This document shows positions 27,077 through 36,012 of a stretch of 64,000 nucleotides of DNA, one piece after another. Position numbers and translations under genes: made by a program. Position 1 is the stretch's first letter; each line of letters starts with the position of its first letter. The notes under the pieces were generated by a model. That model was given only the letters and a program-made list of their open reading frames with translations, searched no databases and was not told the DNA's origin. Source of the DNA: Prado023 sp963736425 (GTDB lineage: Bacteria > Actinomycetota > Actinomycetes > S36-B12 > CAIYMF01); NCBI GenBank assembly GCA_963736425.1, contig CAVTOX010000017.1, positions 1 to 64,000 of the forward strand, in the 5' to 3' direction.

Positions 27077-28746
27077 GTCGCCTCCTTGACATCCACCGGT
27101 CCACCGATCCGGGTCACGAGCTGATCCACCTCGCCTGAGACATCGGCTGAGTCCGAGCGGGTCAGGCCCGCGACCTGCACCCGGAACAGCGCAAGGGTAT
27201 CGGTCCCCTCGGGCGGCGCCACCGGGTCCACCCGGACCCAGATCCGGCGGCGGCGAACGAACAGCGACAGGCACAGGCCGAGAATCGCGGAGATCGCCGC
27301 GGCCAGCGCAAGCACCTTGCCGGGGTCGCGGGAGATCGTGAATGACGCCCAGCGATCCAGCCCGACGAACTCCACCGTCCCCTGGCCGTTCGGGATCTCC
27401 CAGGACTCACCGGGGCGCAGAGCCGCCAGCCCGAGCTTCTCAAGGCCCTCAGTGTCCAGGGAGAACACGTTCCTGGGCGTCCCGGAGTCCAGCCCGAGGT
27501 CGCCGGACCAGGCGGAGAAGAAGACGGCCGGGTCGTCGGGCGCGGGGAACGTGGAGTGCGGCCCCCGGACCTCGTCGAGGGCCGCTGTGGGGGCGAGCAG
27601 TGCCTGCAGTCCCAGCTGCGGCTTCCCGTCCGGGGCCTTCACGACGCCCGTCGAGGTGAAGCTGCCGTCCTGGGGCAGGAACACGACGGTGTCGTCGAAG
27701 ACCACGCGACCGGTCGAGTCCGTGACCCGCAGGTGCGGTGCGTAGCCGTGGCCGACGAGGAAGACCTTGGCCCCGTCCACCCGTAGGGGCGCGTTGACCG
27801 AGACCACCCGCTGCTCGACCGGTGCGCCGGGTTTCGCGCTGTACTGCAGGGTCGCCGCGAAGGAGCGGGGGGCGCCGCGCTGGGAGCCCTCACGCTCGAA
27901 CGTGGCCTCGAAGTCGCTCATCGTGAAGGCGAAGGGCGGCAGCCGGTCAGGCGAGGCCAGTCGACCGGGGGAGAACGAGTCGTACTGGGTCAGGGTGTTG
28001 GCGAAGCCCTTGCCCTCACGGACGATGACCGTGCCCTTCCACCCGAACAGGGCACCGAGGGCGACCCCGACCAGGACCAGCACCAGGGCGATGTGGAACA
28101 ACAGGTTGCCCGTCTCCCGGGTGAAGCCCTTCTCGGCGGCCAACGACCCCTCGCCCGGTGTCACCCGCCAGCGCTCGGCCCGTAGGGCCGCTGCGGCGCT
28201 GGTCAGCACGTCTGGGTCGTCGGTCGTCCACGAGTGGGCCGCGGGCAGCCGGTCGAGCCGGCGGGGCGCGGGCGGCGTGGGGGCCCGCATCGAGCGCCAG
28301 TGGGCGGCTACCCGGGGCAGCACGCAGCCGATCAGGGAGACGAACAGCAGGATGTAGATGGCGGCGAACCACGGTGAGGCGAAGACATCGAAGAGGCTGA
28401 GGCGGTCCATCGTCGGGGCCGTTCGGGGGTTCCGCTCGATCCAGGCGTTGACGGCCAGGGGGTCGTTGGGGCGCTGGGGCAGCGCGCTGCCCGGGATGGC
28501 CGCCAACGCCAGGAGCAGGAGCAGGAGCAGCGCCGTGCGCATGCTGGTCAGCTGCCGCCAGCCCCAGCGCAGCCAGCCGATCGGACCCAGCCGCGGCCCG
28601 GAGGCCCGGACGCGCCGCGCGGAGCCCCAGTCGGCGGTCAGTGCCAGCTGCTCGTCGGGGGTCGCGTCGCCCAGGAGGTCCGCGCCCGGACCGGCACCGT
28701 CCGGGCCGATGTCGGGATTCAGGTCCGAGCCGAGGTCGGTGCTCAC
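27073..28746 (-). CDS. resB: cytochrome c biogenesis protein ResB
   Basis: ResB is the partner of CcsB in heme delivery to cytochrome c. The product is 557 residues with a cluster of membrane helices at the N-terminus (RTALLLLLLLALAAIPGSALPQ, WFAAIYILLFVSLIGCVLPR, LLFHIALVLVLVGVALGALF) and one near the C-terminus, flanking a large extracytoplasmic domain. EKGFTRETGNLLFHIAL is a family signature. GTG 28746 overlaps the ccdA stop. The acidic first 50 residues are variable. Confidence 0.93.
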   Translation of the reverse strand: MSTDLGSDLNPDIGPDGAGPGADLLGDATPDEQLALTADWGSARRVRASGPRLGPIGWLRWGWRQLTSMRTALLLLLLLALAAIPGSALPQRPNDPLAVNAWIERNPRTAPTMDRLSLFDVFASPWFAAIYILLFVSLIGCVLPRVAAHWRSMRAPTPPAPRRLDRLPAAHSWTTDDPDVLTSAAAALRAERWRVTPGEGSLAAEKGFTRETGNLLFHIALVLVLVGVALGALFGWKGTVIVREGKGFANTLTQYDSFSPGRLASPDRLPPFAFTMSDFEATFEREGSQRGAPRSFAATLQYSAKPGAPVEQRVVSVNAPLRVDGAKVFLVGHGYAPHLRVTDSTGRVVFDDTVVFLPQDGSFTSTGVVKAPDGKPQLGLQALLAPTAALDEVRGPHSTFPAPDDPAVFFSAWSGDLGLDSGTPRNVFSLDTEGLEKLGLAALRPGESWEIPNGQGTVEFVGLDRWASFTISRDPGKVLALAAAISAILGLCLSLFVRRRRIWVRVDPVAPPEGTDTLALFRVQVAGLTRSDSADVSGEVDQLVTRIGGPVDVKEAT

Positions 28747-29636
28747 AGCGGCACCTCGAACCCGGAGACCCAGCCACGCATGGCGATCGTGAGCGACCCC
28801 CACAGCCCGGTGACCATGAGCACGCCGAGCAGGATCATGCTGACCCCGCCGACGATCTGGATGACGCGGGTGTTGCGCCGCGCCCAGGCCATGGCCTCGA
28901 GCCCACGCTCCATTGCCAGGCCGATGACCAGGAACGGCAGCCCGAGCCCGATGCAGTACGCGACCGAGAGCAGTGCGCCGCGAACAGCAGAGCCCTCGGT
29001 GAAGGCCAGGCTCTGGACCGCTGCCAGCGTGGGTCCGATGCACGGGGTCCAGCCGAGGGCGAACAGGGCGCCGAGCAGTGGGGCGCCCCACATGCCGCGC
29101 GCGGGACGGTGGTGGATCCGGGCCTCGCGCTGCAGGCTCGGGACCAGGCCGAGGAACCCCAGGCCCAGCACGATCACGACGACGCCCAGAACCCGGGTGA
29201 TCACCTCCTGATGGGCCAGCAGCTCGGCGCCGAGCCCGCCGAACAGCGCGCCGTAGGAGACGAACACGGCGCTGAACCCGAGGATGAAGCCCAGCGTCCC
29301 GAGGACCACACGGTGCTTGACGGGCAGCCGAGCACCGGGGGCGACCGTCTCACTGGAGGTGTCCGGAGCCACTCCCGTGGCAGTTGCTGCTCCCGCAACC
29401 CGACCGGCGGCGGCGTTGGCGGGGGCCGCGGCGCTGGCCGCCCGGGCCTCCTCGAGCTCCGCGCCGGTCAGGCCGGTGACATAGGACAGGTACCCCGGAA
29501 CCAGGGGCAGGACGCAGGGACTGGCGAAGCTGATCAGCCCGGCGAGGACCGCCAGGGGGATCGCGATGACCAGGGACCCCGACGACACGACCTCGCCCAC
29601 CCCGAGGGGGAGGCTGGCCAGTGCCGTCAGGGACAT
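28743..29636 (-). CDS. ccdA: thiol-disulfide transporter CcdA
   Basis: CcdA passes electrons across the membrane to keep cytochrome c and thioredoxin-like proteins reduced. The 297-residue product has the conserved FASPCVLPLVPGYLSYV and, in the matching position of the second half, GWTPCIGPTLAAV; the two cysteines form the redox pair. Six membrane helices are seen. A variable Ala-rich insert (residues about 60-95) is common in actinobacteria. It overlaps tlpA and resB, so all are one operon. Confidence 0.94.
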   Translation of the reverse strand: MSLTALASLPLGVGEVVSSGSLVIAIPLAVLAGLISFASPCVLPLVPGYLSYVTGLTGAELEEARAASAAAPANAAAGRVAGAATATGVAPDTSSETVAPGARLPVKHRVVLGTLGFILGFSAVFVSYGALFGGLGAELLAHQEVITRVLGVVVIVLGLGFLGLVPSLQREARIHHRPARGMWGAPLLGALFALGWTPCIGPTLAAVQSLAFTEGSAVRGALLSVAYCIGLGLPFLVIGLAMERGLEAMAWARRNTRVIQIVGGVSMILLGVLMVTGLWGSLTIAMRGWVSGFEVPL

Positions 29637-30235
29637 CAGGACTCCTCGGCCATGATCGGCTCGATCATCCCCAGCAACCGCGAGCGGTCCACCTCACCGA
29701 TGGCCCGGCCGGCGACGCGGCCCTGACGATCGATCACGATCGTGGAGGGGATCGCTGCGGGTGGGAGCGTCTCGCGGAAGAGCAGCTGGCGGCTGCCGTC
29801 GGTGTCCACCACGCTGGGGTAGGACAGGGCGAACCGGTCCACGAACGCGTCCGCGGCGGCCTGGGAGTCCCGCGTGTTCAACCCGATGAACTGCACCCCC
29901 TTGCCCTCGAGCTCGGAGGACACCTTCTGCATGTCGTCAGCCTCAGCCCGGCAGGGCGCGCACCAGGATGCCCACACGTTGAGCACCACGACCTCGCCCA
30001 GGTGATCGGCCAGGGCGAACGGCTCGCCGTCGAGGGTGGTCCCGGTGAGATCCGGGGCTGCCTTGCGCTCGGACTCAGCCACGATCGTGGTGGTGCCGTC
30101 CCCGGACACGTACCCCTGCTCGGCGACGTTGCCCACGATCGGCTCGCCGGCGTCCACCTGGTCAGCGCACCCCGCCGCCAGCACGCCGACCGCCACCAGG
30201 GCGGTCACGCGCAGCAGGAGGGTGCACCGGGGCAT
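29636..30235 (-). CDS. TlpA/ResA-like thioredoxin lipoprotein
   Basis: An exported thiol reductase that reduces the CXXCH motif of apocytochrome c. The 199-residue product begins with a lipoprotein signal (VTALVAVGVLAAGC, lipid on C23) and has the active site WASWCAPCRAEADD and the cis-Pro region AIPSTIVIDRQG. It takes electrons from CcdA, encoded directly downstream with a one-base overlap. Confidence 0.92.
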   Translation of the reverse strand: MPRCTLLLRVTALVAVGVLAAGCADQVDAGEPIVGNVAEQGYVSGDGTTTIVAESERKAAPDLTGTTLDGEPFALADHLGEVVVLNVWASWCAPCRAEADDMQKVSSELEGKGVQFIGLNTRDSQAAADAFVDRFALSYPSVVDTDGSRQLLFRETLPPAAIPSTIVIDRQGRVAGRAIGEVDRSRLLGMIEPIMAEES

Positions 30236-30876
30236 CAGGCTCCCTTGAACTTCGAGGCCCGTGCGGCCAGGTCGGCGGCCGGCTCGGTGTAGGACACGGC
30301 AACGAACCGGTCACCCTCGAAGGTGAACGAGGTCAGCGACGCGAGGTTGCACTGACGCTTGCGTGGGTCGTGGACGAAGCTGCGGTCCTCGGCGTCGAGC
30401 CGGCAGACCCAGATCGGCAGCTGGTGGCTGACCAGCAGCGCCTCGTGGCCGCGGGCCTCGTCGCGGGCCCGGCGCACCGCCAGCCGCATCCGGGTGGCGA
30501 TCTCGGCGTAGGGCTCCCCCCAGGACGGGGTCAACGGGTTCCACAGGTAGCGCCAGGCCTTGGGCTGCTTGAGGATGCCGTCGCCAACCCCCACCCGGGT
30601 GCCCTCGAACACGTTGTCGGCCTCGATGAGGTTCGCGTCGGTGCCGACCGTCAGGCCGAACTCCGCCGCGGTGGGGGCGGCCGTCTCCTGGGCGCGCTCC
30701 AGCGGGGAGGCCGTCACCACGGTGATGTCCCGGCCGGCCAGGGTCTCGGCGGCCCGATCAGCCATCTCCCGGCCCAGGTCCGAGAGACGGAAGTCCGGCA
30801 GTCGGCCGTAGAGCACGCCCTCGGGGTTGTGCACCTCGCCGTGGCGCAGCAGGTGGACGGTGGTGCGCTCGGTCAT
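30235..30876 (-). CDS. histidine phosphatase family protein
   Basis: A 213-residue protein of the phosphoglycerate mutase-like superfamily. LLRHGEVHNPEG near the N-terminus carries the phospho-accepting histidine, and LLVSHQLPIW carries the second. Members in this genomic position (between hemL and tlpA) are conserved in actinobacteria, but the substrate is unknown. The stop overlaps the tlpA start. The ATG at 30876 is preceded by GGGAGC, a modest ribosome site. Confidence 0.85.
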   Translation of the reverse strand: MTERTTVHLLRHGEVHNPEGVLYGRLPDFRLSDLGREMADRAAETLAGRDITVVTASPLERAQETAAPTAAEFGLTVGTDANLIEADNVFEGTRVGVGDGILKQPKAWRYLWNPLTPSWGEPYAEIATRMRLAVRRARDEARGHEALLVSHQLPIWVCRLDAEDRSFVHDPRKRQCNLASLTSFTFEGDRFVAVSYTEPAADLAARASKFKGA

Positions 30877-30925
30877 CGTTGCTCCCTCAAGTCCTGGGTC
30901 ACAGTTCACTCACCATTGTCGTCCA

Positions 30926-32263
30926 TCACGGGCGGCCCGCCTGCGCTGCTGCACGGGCAGCCGCGGGCAGGGCGGTGACCACCCGATCCAGTGCCGTGTC
31001 GTCGTGAGCGGCGGAGACGAACCACGCCTCGAATGCCGACGGCGGCAGGTACACCCCGGCGTCGAGCATCGAGTGGAAGAACGCGCGGTAGCGCCATGCC
31101 TCCTGAGCCGCAGCGCCGGCGTAGTCGCGCACCGGCTGCTCGGTGAAGAAGAGGCTGAACAGGTTGCCCTCGACCTGGACCCGGTGGGCCACGCCGGCCG
31201 CGGCGAAGGCGTCGGTGAGGGCCGCGGCCAGGTGCGCGGACGCCGAGTCGAGCGTTGCGTACACCGCAGCGTCGCACGCGCTCAGCGTGGCCAGCCCGCA
31301 GGTGGCTGCGATCGGGTTCCCAGCCAGTGTGCCCGCCTGGTACACCGGACCTGCCGGCGCGAGCATGCCCATCACGTCGGCGCGCCCGCCGAACGCAGCG
31401 GCCGGGAGCCCACCGCCCATCACCTTGCCGAAGGTGACGAGGTCCGGCGCCCAGCCCTCCACCGCCCCGGTGAGGCCCCAGTGGCCCGCGGGGCCGACCC
31501 GGAAGCCGGTCATGACCTCGTCGTAGACGAACAGCGCGCCGTGCTCGGTGCACAGCCGGGAGATGGCGGCGTTGAACCCCGGCTCCGGTGGGACGACGCC
31601 CATGTTGGCAGCCGCTGCCTCGGTGATCACCGCGGCGATCTGTCCACCGCGCTCGGCGAACAGGGCTTCGAGGGCGGGCTGGTCGTTGTAGGGCAGGACG
31701 ATGGTCTCGCCGGCCTGCGCGGCGGTGACGCCCGGGGAGTCCGGCAGGCCGAGGGTCGCGATGCCCGAGCCCGCCGCGACGAGCAGCGAGTCGACGTGGC
31801 CGTGGTAGCAGCCGGCGAACTTCACCACGAGCGACCGGCCGGTGAACCCGCGAGCCAGTCGGATCGCCGACATGGTCGCCTCTGTGCCCGAGGACACCAG
31901 CCGGACCATCTCGACCGGAGCGACCCGGCGCACGATCTCCTCGGCGAGCTCGACCTCGGCCGGCCCGGGGGTGCCGAAGGAGAACCCGCGGGTGATGGCC
32001 TCGCCGACGGCCGACACCACAGCGGGGTGCGCGTGCCCGAGGATCATCGGACCCCACGAGCACACGAGGTCCACGTAGGTGTTGCCGTCCACGTCGGTCA
32101 GGTACGGGCCGGTGCCCGAGGCCATGAACCTCGGGGTCCCGCCCACGGCGCGGAACGCACGCACCGGCGAGTTCACCCCACCCGGAGCGACTGCCAGGGC
32201 CCGGTCGAACCAGGCCTGACTGAGCGGGGGATTGCTCGGCGCACCGGGGATCGCGGCGCTCAC
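30926..32263 (-). CDS. hemL: glutamate-1-semialdehyde 2,1-aminomutase
   Basis: HemL converts glutamate 1-semialdehyde to 5-aminolevulinate, the heme precursor, using pyridoxal phosphate. The 445-residue product has GGVNSPVRAF at the N-terminus, SSGTEATMSAIRLARG, the YDEVMTGFR motif and the cofactor lysine in TFGKVMGGGLPAAAFGG. GTG 32263 overlaps the hemB stop by four bases (GTGA). It works directly after HemA in the C5 pathway. Confidence 0.97.
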   Translation of the reverse strand: MSAAIPGAPSNPPLSQAWFDRALAVAPGGVNSPVRAFRAVGGTPRFMASGTGPYLTDVDGNTYVDLVCSWGPMILGHAHPAVVSAVGEAITRGFSFGTPGPAEVELAEEIVRRVAPVEMVRLVSSGTEATMSAIRLARGFTGRSLVVKFAGCYHGHVDSLLVAAGSGIATLGLPDSPGVTAAQAGETIVLPYNDQPALEALFAERGGQIAAVITEAAAANMGVVPPEPGFNAAISRLCTEHGALFVYDEVMTGFRVGPAGHWGLTGAVEGWAPDLVTFGKVMGGGLPAAAFGGRADVMGMLAPAGPVYQAGTLAGNPIAATCGLATLSACDAAVYATLDSASAHLAAALTDAFAAAGVAHRVQVEGNLFSLFFTEQPVRDYAGAAAQEAWRYRAFFHSMLDAGVYLPPSAFEAWFVSAAHDDTALDRVVTALPAAARAAAQAGRP

Positions 32264-33294
32264 GACACACCCCCGGTCCGGTGCCCGCGCAGGACGTCCG
32301 CGTGCCCGCCCGCCAGCCACCCGGCCACCTCCGCGGCCCAGTAGGTCAGGACGATGTCCGCCCCGGCGCGGCGGATCACGGTCAGCGTCTCGAGGATCGC
32401 GCGCTCCCGGTCGATCCAGCCCTGCGCGGCCGCCGCCTCGAGCATCGAGTACTCCCCGGAGACCTGGTATGCGGCCACCGGGATGTCGACGGACGCGGCG
32501 ACCTCGGCGATGACGTCCAGGCTGGTCCCGGCGGGCTTGACCATCACGATGTCCGCGGCCTCGGCGACGTCGAGGGCGACCTCGCGCAGGGACTCGCGGC
32601 TGTTCGCCGGATCCTGCTGGTAGGTGCGCCGGTCGCCGGTGAGCGCGGAGTCCACGGCCTCCCGGAACGGCCCGTACAGCGCGGTGGCGTACTTGGCCGC
32701 ATACGCCAGGATCACCGTCTCGGCGTGGCCGGAGCCGTCGAGAGCCGAGCGCACCGCCCCGACCTGGCCGTCCATCATCCCGGACGCCCCGACGACATGC
32801 GCCCCGGACTCAGCCAGGGCGACGCCCATCTCGGCGTACCGCAGGAGGGTGGCGTCGTTGTCCACGGTCCCGGCGGTCGGGCCGTCGACGACCAGCACAC
32901 CGCAGTGGCCATGGTCGGTGAACTCGTCGAGGCACAGGTCGGCCATGACCACCAGGTCGTCGCCCACCTCGGCGACGACATCGCGCACGGCCACGTTGAG
33001 GATGCCGTCCGGGTCGGTCGCCCCGGACCCGATCGCATCCCGCGACGACGGCACGCCGAACAGCATGACGCCGCCCAGCCCAGCCCTTGCCGCCTGCTCG
33101 GCGGCCGCCCGCAGCGAGTCGCGGGTGTGGTTCACGACACCCGGCATCGACGAGATCGGCACCGGGTCGCGCACCCCCTCGCGCACGAACAGGGGCAGGA
33201 CGAGCTCAGCCGGGTCCAGCCGGGTCTCCGCGGTCAGCCGACGCAGGGCGGGGGTGCCGCGCAGGCGCCGAGGGCGAACCTCGGGGTAGCTCAC
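32260..33294 (-). CDS. hemB: porphobilinogen synthase
   Basis: HemB joins two 5-aminolevulinates to form porphobilinogen. The 344-residue product shows VMADLCLDEFTDHGHCG (metal-site region), the Schiff-base lysines in LAYAAKYATALYGPFREA and DIVMVKPAGTSLDV, and the standard C-terminal LTYWAAEVAGWL. The start is GTG 33294, next to the hemD stop. It is in the middle of the hemA-C-D-B-L operon. Confidence 0.97.
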   Translation of the reverse strand: MSYPEVRPRRLRGTPALRRLTAETRLDPAELVLPLFVREGVRDPVPISSMPGVVNHTRDSLRAAAEQAARAGLGGVMLFGVPSSRDAIGSGATDPDGILNVAVRDVVAEVGDDLVVMADLCLDEFTDHGHCGVLVVDGPTAGTVDNDATLLRYAEMGVALAESGAHVVGASGMMDGQVGAVRSALDGSGHAETVILAYAAKYATALYGPFREAVDSALTGDRRTYQQDPANSRESLREVALDVAEAADIVMVKPAGTSLDVIAEVAASVDIPVAAYQVSGEYSMLEAAAAQGWIDRERAILETLTVIRRAGADIVLTYWAAEVAGWLAGGHADVLRGHRTGGVS

Positions 33295-33295
33295 C

Positions 33296-34891
33296 TCAGG
33301 TGGCCCGGCGACGCGAACCACCACGCCGACGGCCAGGACGCCACGCGGTCTCGCCGTGCTCCAGGGCGTTCGCGCGCAGTGCCTCACCATGGGCGGCCAG
33401 GGCCGCGGCCAGGGCCGCGACGCTCGGCGTCTCGGGCAGGACGTCGACGCGCAGGCCGTTCTCCTCGGCGGTCTTGGCCGTCTGCGGTCCGATGCAGGCC
33501 ACGACCGTCGAGTTGTGCGGCTTGCCGGCGATACCGACCAGGTTGCGCACGGTGCTCGAGGAGGTGAACAGCACCGCGTCGAACCCGCCGCCCTTGATGG
33601 CCTCACGGATCTCCGCGGCCGGGGGTGCGGCGCGCACGGTCCGGTAGGCGGTCACGTCGTCGATCTCCCAGCCCAGGGCGGTCAGCCCGGCGGCCAGGGT
33701 CTCGGTCGCGATGTCCGCACGGGGCAGGAACACCCGGTTGATCGGGTCGAACGCCTCGTCGAACTCCGGCCACTCCTCAAGCAGGCCCGCGGTGGACTGC
33801 TCGCCCAGAGGCACCAGGTCCGGAACGATCCCGAATGAGCGCAGCAGCTCAGCGGTCTGCTCGCCCACGGCAGCGACCTTGAGGCCCGCGAAGCTGCGCG
33901 AGTCCAGGCCGTACTCGTCGAAGCGCTCCTTCACTGCGCGCACGGCGTTGGCCGACGTGAACGCGACCCACTGGTAGCGCCCGGACACCAACCCGTGGAC
34001 CGCACGCTCCATCTGCTGCGGGGTGCGCGGCGGCTCGACGGAGATCGTGGGCACCTCGACCGGCACGGCGCCGTAGCGGCGCAGCTGCTCGGACAGGGCT
34101 CCTGCCTGCTCCTTGGTCCGCGGGACGAGCACACGCCAGCCGAACAGCGGCTTGTTCTCGAACCAGGCGAGCTGGGCGCACTGGCTGACGACCTCGCCGA
34201 TGACCAGGACGCCAGGACCCACCTGGCCCTTGGCGGCCTTCACGGCACCCTGAACCTCACCGAGGGTGGTGAGGATCGAGCGCTGGTCGACGGTCGTGCA
34301 GTTGCGGGTGATCGCGACCGGCGTGCGCGGGTCGCGCCCGGCGATGGTCAGGACCCGGCAGATGTCCAGGGCGCGCTCGGCGCCGTCGAGCACCACGACC
34401 GTCGCGTGCGGGTCGGCCAGGCTGGGCCAGTCCACGTCGGGATCGTGAGCGTCGACCACGCGCACCTCGCGGGCACGCCCACCGGTCAGGGAGAAGCCCG
34501 CGTAGGCCGCCGAGCCCGTGACCGTGGACACGCCGGGGGCGATGTCGTAGCTGATGCCCTCCTGGGCCAGGGCTGAGGCCTCGAGGGCCAGGGAGCCGTC
34601 GAGGACGGGATCGCCAGCCATGAGCCGCACGACGCGGCGGCCCTCCAGAGCCGGCTCGATGACGAGCTGGACCCGGTCCGCGTGGTCGGCGACGTTCCCG
34701 TCGTCGTCGACGGCGACGAAGATCTGCGCGTCGATACGGGCGTGGGCGCGCGCGATCGGCTCGCACTCCGGATCGGTCACCACCACATCCGCGCTCTGGA
34801 GCAGTCCGACCGCACACACGGTGAGCAGTCCGGGATCCCCGGGTCCCGCCGCGACCAGTGATACCTGGGTTGTCCTCGGCGACGCGTTCAT
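33296..34891 (-). CDS. hemD: uroporphyrinogen-III C-methyltransferase/synthase fusion
   Basis: A 531-residue two-domain protein. The first half (about 1-255) is a SAM-dependent uroporphyrinogen methyltransferase: LVAAGPGDPGLLT, GDPVLDG and APGVSTVTGSAAYAG. The second half (about 260-520) is uroporphyrinogen-III synthase: GWRVLVPRTKEQAGALSEQL, WVAFTSANAVRAV and AVLFTSSSTVRNLVG. The fusion is usual in actinobacteria, and links heme with siroheme/corrinoid branches. ATG 34891 overlaps the hemC stop (ATGA). The last 25 residues are Arg-rich. Confidence 0.94.
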   Translation of the reverse strand: MNASPRTTQVSLVAAGPGDPGLLTVCAVGLLQSADVVVTDPECEPIARAHARIDAQIFVAVDDDGNVADHADRVQLVIEPALEGRRVVRLMAGDPVLDGSLALEASALAQEGISYDIAPGVSTVTGSAAYAGFSLTGGRAREVRVVDAHDPDVDWPSLADPHATVVVLDGAERALDICRVLTIAGRDPRTPVAITRNCTTVDQRSILTTLGEVQGAVKAAKGQVGPGVLVIGEVVSQCAQLAWFENKPLFGWRVLVPRTKEQAGALSEQLRRYGAVPVEVPTISVEPPRTPQQMERAVHGLVSGRYQWVAFTSANAVRAVKERFDEYGLDSRSFAGLKVAAVGEQTAELLRSFGIVPDLVPLGEQSTAGLLEEWPEFDEAFDPINRVFLPRADIATETLAAGLTALGWEIDDVTAYRTVRAAPPAAEIREAIKGGGFDAVLFTSSSTVRNLVGIAGKPHNSTVVACIGPQTAKTAEENGLRVDVLPETPSVAALAAALAAHGEALRANALEHGETAWRPGRRRGGSRRRAT

Positions 34892-36012
34892 TCGCTGCTC
34901 CCTCGTTGGGCTGTTGTCGGACCGACGGCCGCGATCTGGCCAGTGGCTGTGGTGGAGCCCGAGCCCGTGGTGGCGCCCTGGCGGGTGGGGCTGGATGCCC
35001 CGTGGGTGCCGGGGGTGTCCCGGTCGGCGAGCATCTCGCCGGCGAGGATCCGCCCGATCAGCTCGGCCTGCTCGACCGGGCCCGTCCTGGACATGCGCAC
35101 GAGCGAGCCGTCCGGGCGGGCCAGGACCGCACGCAGGTGGATTTCTGGCTCCTGACCGTCCTCGACCTCTGCCAGCGCCCCGATGGGGGCCGAGCAGCCG
35201 GCTTCGAGGGCCGCCAGGAGTGAGCGCTCCGCCACCACAGCTGCCCGCGTGTGCGGGTCGTCGAGGGAGCGGAGGGCGTCTGTGAGCGCCTCAGCGGCGC
35301 TGGCGTCGGCGTCGGCCACCGGCTGAAGGGTTCCGTCGCCGTCCGGGCCGGTGACGTCGGCCCGGACCTCGACCGCGAGGGCGCCCTGACCCGGTGCGGG
35401 CATGACCCGTTCGGGGTCGATCAGCTCGGTGATGCTCGCCCGCCGGCCGAGGCGCGACATGCCCGCAGCGGCGAGGACGACGGCGTCCAGACCTCCGGCC
35501 GCACGGTCGTCGGTCACGCGGGACATCCGGGTGTCGATGTTGCCGCGGATGTCGACGATCTCGAGGTCGGGCCGGGCCGCCGTCAACTGGGCACGGCGAC
35601 GGGGGGAACCGGTGCCGACGCGGGCGCCGACGGGAAGGGTGTCCAATGTGGCTCCGTCGCGGGCCACCAGGGCGTCGCGGGGGTCCTCCCGGGTCGGGAT
35701 CGCTGCCAGGTGCAGGCGCTCGTCGGCAGTGGTGGGCAGGTCCTTGAGCGAGTGCACCGCCACATCGGCCCGACCGTCGACCAGGGCCTGACGGACGGCC
35801 ACGACGAACACACCGGTGCCGCCGATCTGGGCCAGCGGCGCCTGGTCGACGTCGCCGCGCGTGGTCACCTCGACCAGCTCCAGGGTGCGCCCGGTCAGGG
35901 CAGCCAGGTGCTCGCCGACCATCCTCGACTGGGCCATCGCCAGGGGGGAGCGGCGGGTGGCAAGCCGCAGGGGGGCGGGCGGGGCGGGGTGCGCGCTGGG
36001 CTGGGCGCTCAT
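34888..36012 (-). CDS. hemC: hydroxymethylbilane synthase
   Basis: HemC assembles four porphobilinogens into hydroxymethylbilane. The 374-residue product has RLATRRSPLAMAQS, VHSLKDLPTT, RVGTGSPRRRAQL, the Arg-rich DIRGNIDTRM, and the dipyrromethane-binding cysteine in LEAGCSAPIGALAE. It is about 60 residues longer than the minimal enzyme because of a Thr/Ser/Gly-rich tail with no known role. It overlaps hemD and is 4 bases from hemA. Confidence 0.96.
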   Translation of the reverse strand: MSAQPSAHPAPPAPLRLATRRSPLAMAQSRMVGEHLAALTGRTLELVEVTTRGDVDQAPLAQIGGTGVFVVAVRQALVDGRADVAVHSLKDLPTTADERLHLAAIPTREDPRDALVARDGATLDTLPVGARVGTGSPRRRAQLTAARPDLEIVDIRGNIDTRMSRVTDDRAAGGLDAVVLAAAGMSRLGRRASITELIDPERVMPAPGQGALAVEVRADVTGPDGDGTLQPVADADASAAEALTDALRSLDDPHTRAAVVAERSLLAALEAGCSAPIGALAEVEDGQEPEIHLRAVLARPDGSLVRMSRTGPVEQAELIGRILAGEMLADRDTPGTHGASSPTRQGATTGSGSTTATGQIAAVGPTTAQRGSSE